DNA from: Nicotiana tabacum
Lineage: Eukaryota; Streptophyta; Magnoliopsida; Solanales; Solanaceae
NCBI RefSeq assembly: GCF_000715075.1
Contig: NC_134084.1
Coordinates: 96,328,411-96,392,410 of the forward strand
DNA length: 64,000 bases
Direction: 5' to 3'
In this document: positions 56,894 to 64,000 of the stretch, one piece after another
Numbering within the stretch: the stretch's first letter is position 1
Layout: each line of letters begins with the position of its first letter
Position numbers and translations under genes: made by a program
The notes under the pieces: model-generated
The model's database searches: none
The model's input: the letters and a program-made list of their open reading frames with translations, nothing else
Told to the model about the DNA's origin: nothing

Positions 56894-59811
56894 TGTAATA
56901 ACCCAACCAGTCGTTTTGAGCTGTAGCGCATCATTCTGCAGTTTGAGGCCATGAGTAGCTTCATTTCAGATATCATGACTTGTGCACAAGGTCAGAATTG
57001 AATTCCGGGAAGTTCAGAGTTGATTTGGAAAGAGAATTCTCATTTTGGAAGCTTTAAGTTGAAAGAATGGACTAAGGTTAGATTTTTGAGTAAACGACAT
57101 CGAAATCGGGATTCGAAGGTTCCATCATATTCGTATGATGATTTCGGACTTGGGCGTATGTCCGGACTGGGTTTTGGAAGAGTCGTGAACGTTTCGACAC
57201 ATATTGTGGAAGTTAGCATTTTGGAAGAATCTCTTAAGTTTGGGTGAAGTGCATTTTAGTGTTATCACTGTCCGTTCAGGATTTCGAGTCTGGGAATAGA
57301 TCCGTATGGTGATTTTGGTATTGGGAGCGCGATCGGAAGTGAATTCGGAGGTCCGTAGGTCATTTTGGAGTCATTTGGCTAAAGATAGAAATTTGAAGGT
57401 TTTTGAGAAGTTTGATCGACAATGGACTTTTTGATATTAGGGTCGGATTTTGATTCCGAAAGTTGGACTAGGTCCGTAATGTCAAATATGACTTGTGTGT
57501 AAAATTTGAGGTCAATCAGACGTGATTTGATAGGTTTAAACACCTAAAGTAGAAGTTTGAAATTTTAGAGTTTATTAAGCTTGGATTGGAGGTCGATTCA
57601 TGATTTTAGCGTTGTTTGATATGATTTGAGGCCTCGAGCAAGTACGTAATATGTATTGGGACTGGTTGGTGTGATTTGACGGGGTGCCGGGGGCCTCGGG
57701 TAGATTCAGGATGGTTAATGAATCAAATTATAATATGGAAGAATAAGCTGAAGCAGCTGATATCTGGTATAACCGCACCTGCGAAGATTTGGCCGCAGGT
57801 GCGGAGCCGCAGAAGCGGCCAAAGGGGGCGCAAATGCAGTGGTGAAGGGTGAAGGCTGGGACTGCAGATGCAGTCAAGTCACCACAGAAGCGGGACCGCA
57901 CCTGCGGAAGAAGGAGCACAGAAGCGGAAATGGGCTGGGAGCCCCGGACCGCAAAAGCGGTAATTGGTCCGCACCTGCGGGACCACAGAAGTGGTCAAGA
58001 GACCGCAGGTGCGAAAGGGTTGGAGGCAGTGAGCTCTCTTTAAAAATCGAGTTTTGGTTCATTTCCACCCATTTTCACTTCGGGTTGGACGATTTTGGAG
58101 CTTTCGGAAGAGAGATTTTCTTCATCTATGTCAAGGTAAGTTGTTCCCACTCATTAGACGTTAAATACATGGTTTTCTTACGGATTTGAGCATGAACATT
58201 TGTAGAAACTTGGGGTTTGAGGGAAAACCTAGAAAATTGATATTCTTGGATTTTTTACCACGTTTTTGGGTATGAAATTTAAAGAAAATCATATAGTTGA
58301 GTTTATGATTTCATGGGTAAGCTTTATCTTCGAAAAATTTAGGAATCCGGGCACGTGGGCCCGAGGGAAATTTTGTCAACTTTTCGATCGGGGTTAGGAA
58401 TTGTTATAAATTGGATTGTAATGAGTAATTGAGTGTATATTAATGGATTTGCATAATTATTGGCTAATTTTGGAGCATTGTGCATCGATTCGAGTCTTAG
58501 GAAGGGCGTGGAATGCCGGTTATGGATCTTCGGAGCGAGGTGAGTCTCCTTTATAACTTTATAAGAGGGAATTGTCCCCATATGTGAGTTAATTGGTTAT
58601 GTGATCCTATTTGTGGGGGCTACGTATGCACGAGGTGACGAGAGTCCGTGCGTAACTACTATTATGCTATTGTCCGGGTAGTCTAAGACCCAAAAGCATG
58701 CTGTACTTGTAAATATTTGTAATCCTGTTGACAGTTTGAATTGCTTAAATCACATGGGATTAGTAAGTGAATTTCTAAAAGATTGAGCTTCATTTTTCTT
58801 GAATTGTAAAAAGAGAATTTGATTTTCCTTGGGTAGTTGTTCCCTGATGAAGTCTTGATTAACGGTTTGAATATGTGATTCTATGTTTACCTGCGTTGCA
58901 TGTATGATTCGCGAGCAGGGTGTTTGTTTATTTTTTGTTGACCACATCGCATGGATGATTCGCGAGCGGGGTAATAGATGCATCTATGGTTCGCGGCGTT
59001 CGACCCTCGGCAGTGCACATTTTACATGTATGTTGGATCGGGCAGTACGACCTCGAGATGATATGCGCATGTTTGTATTGTTGATTGAGATTTATAAATG
59101 TTGGCATTTGCCTTTCCTGGCCTGAGATAAATTGATAAAGATAATGAATAGTAAATCTTTGGAAATGTATTATTATTTGGGAAGTTGTTTACCTGCTATC
59201 AAGATTTATGAATTATAAATGTTGTTTTAATAAAATTCCCTGATATCCTCACATTTTTACTATATTATCATTGGACCACTAGTAAGTGTCGAAATCAACC
59301 CCTTGTCTCTACTTCTTCGAGATTAGACGGGATAATCATTGGGTACACGTTGTTTTCGTACTCATACTACACTTGGTGTGCATTTTTATTGCACAAGTTC
59401 ATATGTGGCTAGTGGCTTAGTGGCATAGCGGCAAGGTTGATACAAAGACTTAGGTGAGCTGCAATTATCGAGATGACCACATCCACCAGAGTCCCCTTCA
59501 GAGTATTGTACTGTATTTTCATTTATGTCCACTTGCATTCCGTACAGTTACTATATTTTATTTCATTCCCTAGTAAATGTTCATGCACTTGTGACACCGA
59601 GTTCTGGATGTCTATGGAAGTAGCCAGTATTTTGAAATTGTGTAAGATATCATTATTTATTTAGTGGAAATTTATTCCTTATTGTTTAAATGTATAAAAG
59701 AAGTGGTTTCAGAAATATTTAAAACGAGAAGTTACTAGTTATTTGTTGTTGGCTTGCCTGACAATGGTGTCTGGCGCCATCACGACCCTTAGTGGATTTT
59801 AGGTCATGACA
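56894..59811 (+). repeat. 3' LTR of the LARD-like element
   Basis: A 2918-bp LTR, TGTAATAACCCAACCAGTCG to TTAGGTCATGACA. It carries a CpG palindrome cluster (57772-58020), GGTAAGT at 58135-58141, GCATG.ATGATTCGCGAGC repeats (58895-58980) where other LTRs have hairpin arrays, and a conserved 3' part that matches 40455-41319. The base pattern at the start is a weakened form of the terminal inverted repeat. Confidence 0.87.
57772..58020. repeat. CCGCACCTGCGG palindrome cluster
   Basis: About 11 units: CCGCAggTGCGG, CCGCagaaGCGG, CCGCaaaaGCGG, CCACagaaGTGG and variants, 878-1126 bp from the LTR start. Reading frames at 57839-58189, 57849-58043 and on the minus strand are by-products. Confidence 0.85.
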
Positions 59812-60022
59812 ATCACGACGCCGTGTAAATCAGATCATCACGTAGTTCAAGAAATAAAATGAAAAAATAAATAAAACATTTTTGATTTTTTTTCATTAAA
59901 ACAAAACCTTTAATTTTTCTCTATTACAAAGAGTCGATCCTACATACTTGAGAATTGAAAACTAAAATAGACTCGAAACAGATTGTAGGAATGAAAATAC
60001 AAACTCAAAAAAGAGAAAATAA
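59812..60022 (-). other. Spacer between the LARD-like element and Ogre ORF1
   Basis: AT-rich, no gene. Probably the ORF1-gag spacer of the second Ogre copy, cut by the LTR at 59811. Confidence 0.4.
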
Positions 60023-62063
60023 TCAGGAGTACATCAGTGCCTCTAACCCTATCCTAGGAACACCAACTGGTCTTGCTGCGGGACTACGCGCCATGTCATC
60101 CTGGATGCTGTATAGATCATCCATTATCTGGCGGACAAAGATCATTACTGTGGCAAAGAACATGGACCTGGTCATGTCCTCACACTCGTTGCATTTCATC
60201 AAAATGTAGTCGGTGATTCTTCTAACCCTTTCCTTGATGATACCCTTCTCTTGCAACAAACGCCCAATCTGCTGAGATCTAACCTCCAAGACCTGAGTGG
60301 TAGTATGATTATGTTCTTGTAAATGATGTAGTTCTCCCTCTAGTTGTGCCATCAAAGCGTAGCAATATTCTCTCTCGGCTTTAGAGCTCTTGGCTTGTTT
60401 GTCCATCTCATTCTCGAGGGTGGTTAGCTTTTCCTTCAAGTTTGTGGCTTCTCCATCGTATTTCCTTTGTGGATGTCGAACAAACTCTACCCGTCCCTCG
60501 GCGTGCTTTGCCAACTGTGCTCGAGCTCTTGCCAAACTGCCTTTGGATTTTTCTAAATCATCCCCGTACTCACATATTTTCTTCCTGAGGCCATTAATGA
60601 GTCCTTCATCTGCTTGGCTTCTTTCCGGATTCTCTGCACCTATCTTCATCCTTTGGATCTGGGCCCGGAGGACTTCATTTTCTTGGGCTAATTATTTCTT
60701 CTCACCCTCATCCGTAGCGACTTGCACATCATTATCGATCTTAAGGTCTCTGATCTGTCCTTCTAACCTGCCTATGGTGGCCCGATATTCATTTTCTTTC
60801 ATCAACCACTCCCACTTTTCTTGTGATGCTTCAACAAACTCTTGGAGGTGGGGTCTTTTAGCTGGCCTTCTAAACTCAACTTTCCTTTTGTACCAGGCAA
60901 GGTAACTAGGTGAGACTTCACCTCTGGATAGATCACATACTTGGGTATTTGCTGTCAGATATTGGCACTCACTCCAAATCTGGCGAACCACTATTTTGTG
61001 AAACTGGCCATCGGAACGGATCTCTACCACATGAAGGCTAAGGTCCTCATCCTTGGGAATTATTTGACATCTCCCTAGCTATCTCAAAACTCGGTACGGG
61101 GCATAAGGCTGGACACTTCTGAGACCTATCAGGAGGAAGTGGGGACCGGTGGCTGGCATGTATATGATTTCATCAACAGGAAGCCAACCCAACATCCATT
61201 CTATTTGATTTGCAGTGACGGAGCGAAAGCAAGATCTCCATTCTGCGACCCTTTATGGCATGTTGAACCCATCGACCCTTGTATAAAACTCCGCTATGCA
61301 GCTTTCCCCTGTCGACCAATAGTTCATGTACTGAGACAATGACATAGATGTTCAATTATCCACATTTGTAGCAACAAGTTGCACCCTTCAAAAAGTCCGC
61401 TCCGGCTTTGCAGGCCGTGAGAGCTCAGAATATTTCAGACACTATCATGGGTGCGAGGGTGCTTTTGTCCTGAGTAAGCAAAGTGTTGACAACCCCGGCT
61501 ATATGTACGTCGATATTCCCATATTTCCTGGGAAACACTAGAAGACACAAAAATACCACCATGAAAGCGAAGAATCTATGTTCTTCCCATTTTAGTCGAT
61601 TCCCTTTGCTACAAATTTTGTTTTCTAGATTGTTGAACCCTCCTATGTGCCCATATCACTGGTATATGAACTGTGGAGTGGAAAAACAAGTTGCCGAATC
61701 TGGGTATTGGACCCCCTGCTTCTCGTTAGCAAATCTAGAAACTTGTGCAGAGTGATGGCTCTTGGGGCAACTAGGTATTTATGTCTCAAAGCTTCGGTAC
61801 TCCCAATATAACCGGCTATATTTCCCAAAGTGGGTGTGAGTTCAAAGTCCGAGAAATGAAACACGTTGTGAGCCGGATCCTAAAACGTTTCCAGTGCCTT
61901 TATTATGTCTCCTCTAGGCCTGATCTTTACTAACCCGATGAGACCACCCAAGTAATGGTTGACCACATCTCGTCCTGATTTACCCAGATCTTCCCACCAT
62001 ATTTACAGTTCCAAAGGAATCTTGGTCATGACCTTCATTGGCATGTTTTGACTCGTGCTCATT
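60023..62063 (-). pseudogene. Tat/Ogre ORF1: DUF7745/plant-mobile-domain-like protein, copy 2
   Basis: Starts at the ATG at 62063 (MSTSQNMPMK). The N-terminal part (61640-62060) has WWEDLGKSGRDVVNHYLG, HNVFHFSDFELTPTLGNIAG and YLVAPRAITLHKFLDL, aligned with copy 1 at 4212-4800. The middle (61040-61640) is frame-broken. The C-terminal 330 codons are nearly intact: SYLAWYKRKVEFRRPAKRP (about 60880), then a long coiled coil (ATIGRLEGQIRDLKIDND; KEKLTTLENEMDKQAKSSKA; QLEGELHHLQEHN), ending near 60023. Stops in the first 60 codons and a TAA at 60689-60691 break it. The coiled coil is much longer than in copy 1. Role unknown; the domain naming is from memory. Confidence 0.68.
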
Positions 62064-62363
62064 CTGCACATTTACATTAAGGTGATTGGTTTAAAATAAA
62101 GCAAATTTTATAAAAGAGGTCAATCTTGCAAAAAGTTAAATAACATGGCTACTTTTGCAAATACGGCCCTTCAGCACTTTGCAAAGAAAGATTTTAGGGT
62201 TGTGCTTGTTGGGTAGCCAAAAATTTGAAAAAGGACAATAGGTGGTTATTCTTGCAAAAACAGCCTCCCAAGTCACCAGTTTATTTTAAAATCCCAAATC
62301 GAGGAAACTTCGACTTTACTTTATAAGTCTGTGAACCAGAAATTCTAAGTAAGGAAATCTGTT

Positions 62364-62396
62364 AACCCGGGAGGAGGTGTTAGGCACTCCCGGGTT
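62364..62396 (-). promoter_or_regulatory. Candidate leader stem-loop, copy 2
   Basis: Perfect 10-bp inverted repeat AACCCGGGAG (62364-62373) and CTCCCGGGTT (62387-62396) around a 13-base loop GAGGTGTTAGGCA. The loop is shared with 5799-5833 but the stem bases differ. Confidence 0.55.
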
Positions 62397-62533
62397 CCGT
62401 GGTTCGAGCACGATTGCTTAAACTATTAAAATTGTCCTAATTATCTGATTTATTACTTGTTTTAAACCTATTGTGCATTTTTAAACTTATTAACCGCTTT
62501 TAATAATTAGTGTTACATATTATGAATCATGTC

Positions 62534-62899
62534 ACAGGAACCGTACCCACGATCTACAATATGTTTAATTTTTTTAAGGATTAAATTGTGGCCGGATCAC
62601 ATAAATGTACCGCCGGATTTTAGTAATTAGATGTCACAACTACGTCACGGGAACCGTACCCGTAGCTATGACAATTATTTAGTTAACTCACCTAAAGCAA
62701 ACTACGAAAGTTCAAAGCATTTCTAAACTAATTTTGTATTTATATGAGGGCCATAAATTATGGGATTTTATTTGTGTATGACACACCTCAAATTATTTCA
62801 AGAAAAGGGTTACATATTTTAAAGGCAAACTAAAGGTGATCCTATTGTAATCTAATTTAAAACTAATTATCACAACCACGTTACGGGAACCGTACCCGT
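62534..62899 (-). repeat. Three dispersed ACGGG-CCCGT hairpins
   Basis: ACGGGaaccgtaCCCGT at 62647-62663 and 62883-62899, with a degenerate copy at 62534-62550 (ACAGGaaccgtaCCCAC). Outer bases CTACG/CGTAG extend the stem in the second. Spacings are about 113 and 236 bp. Confidence 0.65.
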
Positions 62900-64000
62900 A
62901 GTTATAATAATTTAATTACGCACTTAGAGTTGTAGAAATCAATCATTTGGGCGTAACCAAATTTTTTGTTAGCTATGTGATAAATAAAGAAACATTTTTC
63001 AGGTTGTAGCTAAGATCGAGCCCAAGAACCTTTCTGATAGTTAAGGCCCAAAATTCGAAGGGGATTCAAAACACGGGCATAAGCTACCAAACCAAGTGGT
63101 TTTCTGCAAATTAGCATTACTACTAAAGAATGTTACTATAGGCCTATCTTAAAATCAATAATATACAAACCACGAAATTTCACAGAAGGCCATCAAACTT
63201 TAGACGAGACTAGGATTCAATTTGGAAGAAACTATTGCATGGATAGCCTCTTTTACACCAGTTTTATCATTCCAAGTCCATTTTATAGTAATCATATTCC
63301 TGAATTGATGCTAACCCATTTTAGATTCTCAAATTATCCCGAAAATCTCACTTTCAAATCCTACTCTAAATGAACATCATATTCATGTGAAGCACATGTT
63401 AACTATAATATGAAAGCTTTGTGCAATATCAAAGTAAATACTTCAACTCACACTTTTCAAAGTGTTACCCGAAAGCAAATCAATCATTAACAAGAAAGAA
63501 AACCAAAACAACCTAATTCTTCCTTCCTCTTATAAACACTCAAGAAATCTTTATAAAACTACATCGGAATCATGGAATGCTTCAGGCAAAATCGCATTAC
63601 AAGTTTGAACTCAATAGGTTTTGGAGCTCATTCACGCACTATTCATAACCATTAGCCTACAATATTGAATCTCAAGATAACTCAACTAATAACATCCCTA
63701 TATAGTCAACATTTTATCGTAGTCCCAATGAATTGGACCTGTTAAAACCAACAGACTATCCAACCTTACATGAAGTCATTATATTATTTTACACATTAAC
63801 ACTTAAACCATGCATACATCACATAGTAGGACCCTAGTGTCAGCAACATTTGATCATGACTTGAGAAAGGAAATCAAGTCTAAGAAAAGAAGAATAACAG
63901 AAAACAAACAACAGAGAAAAGAAAGAGGAAGAATCTGAAGTCATATTCCAAAAACAAAAGGGCTACAATTCCATTTTTGTCACTTCAAGGCTTGTGAGAA

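Larger units (their letters stand above)
62064..64000 (-). other. Tat/Ogre leader (5' UTR) of the second copy
   Basis: About 1.9 kb non-coding sequence upstream of ORF1, running to the window edge. It contains the stem-loop at 62364-62396 and three ACGGGaaccgtaCCCGT hairpins (62534-62550, 62647-62663, 62883-62899). From about 63000 the sequence is AT-rich and I recognise nothing; the primer site and 5' LTR are probably beyond 64000 or not recognised. Confidence 0.5.

Noticed and set aside
57839..58189. 116-codon reading frame
   Set aside because: Produced by the CCGCACCTGCGG cluster in an LTR.
60390..60905. 171-codon plus-strand frame
   Set aside because: Antisense of the Ogre ORF1 coiled coil.
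1..64000. Endogenous pararetrovirus
   Set aside because: Every pol found has integrase or LTR context; no coat or movement protein motif was seen.
1..64000. Host protein-coding gene, tRNA or rRNA
   Set aside because: No exon-like or RNA-gene pattern was recognised outside the transposons; absence cannot be proved by eye.

Overview
This window is plant nuclear heterochromatin made almost entirely of nested and decayed Ty3/gypsy LTR retrotransposons. I see no host gene, rRNA, tRNA or CRISPR array. The lineages present (Tekay/Del chromoviruses with tRNA-Met type primer sites, Athila, and Tat/Ogre elements with an extra ORF upstream of gag), and the look of their LTRs, suggest a large Solanaceae genome. 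Nicotiana is my best guess; this is recognition from memory and was not tested by a search.

Layout. 1-5905: minus-strand Tat/Ogre fragment (protease, gag, upstream ORF1, leader). 5906-14830: plus-strand Tekay-like element with both LTRs of about 2 kb and a badly decayed gag-pol. 14831-15249: unassigned. About 15250-18699: long minus-strand Ogre-type LTR followed by its polypurine tract and a repeat-rich 3' UTR (to 19980). 19981-29744: plus-strand Athila element lacking its 5' LTR and the start of gag, with an env-like third ORF and a 3' LTR. 29917-32870: solo Tekay-type LTR flanked by CTCAC. 34353-38070: another Tekay-like 5' LTR, primer site and gag start, cut at 38070 by an inverted LTR fragment (38071-39440). 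A chromovirus protease fragment and a MITE-like piece follow. 40455-59811: a non-autonomous (LARD-like) element with non-coding interior, split at 44103/55793 by a structurally complete 11.7-kb minus-strand Tekay element (44104-55792) with perfect ATATC target-site duplication. 59812-64000: a second minus-strand Tat/Ogre ORF1 and its long leader.

None of the coding regions looks functional. Protease or integrase active-site residues are changed in several copies, pol is interrupted by stops that fall mainly at conserved Gln, Trp and Arg codons, and LTR pairs differ by several percent.

The most interesting structure is in the LTRs. Tekay-type LTRs share one architecture: a terminal ATGACC/GGTCAT inverted repeat, a cluster of CpG-rich palindromes about 0.7-1.1 kb in, a GGTAAGT splice-donor-like site about 105-115 bp after the cluster, an array of short hairpins about 2 kb in, and a conserved 3' end. 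The palindromes keep their symmetry while their arm sequences change between lineages. In addition, a 400-bp stretch is identical between the two otherwise diverged LTRs of the complete element, next to a 356-bp duplication, which suggests conversion or recombination between the LTRs.
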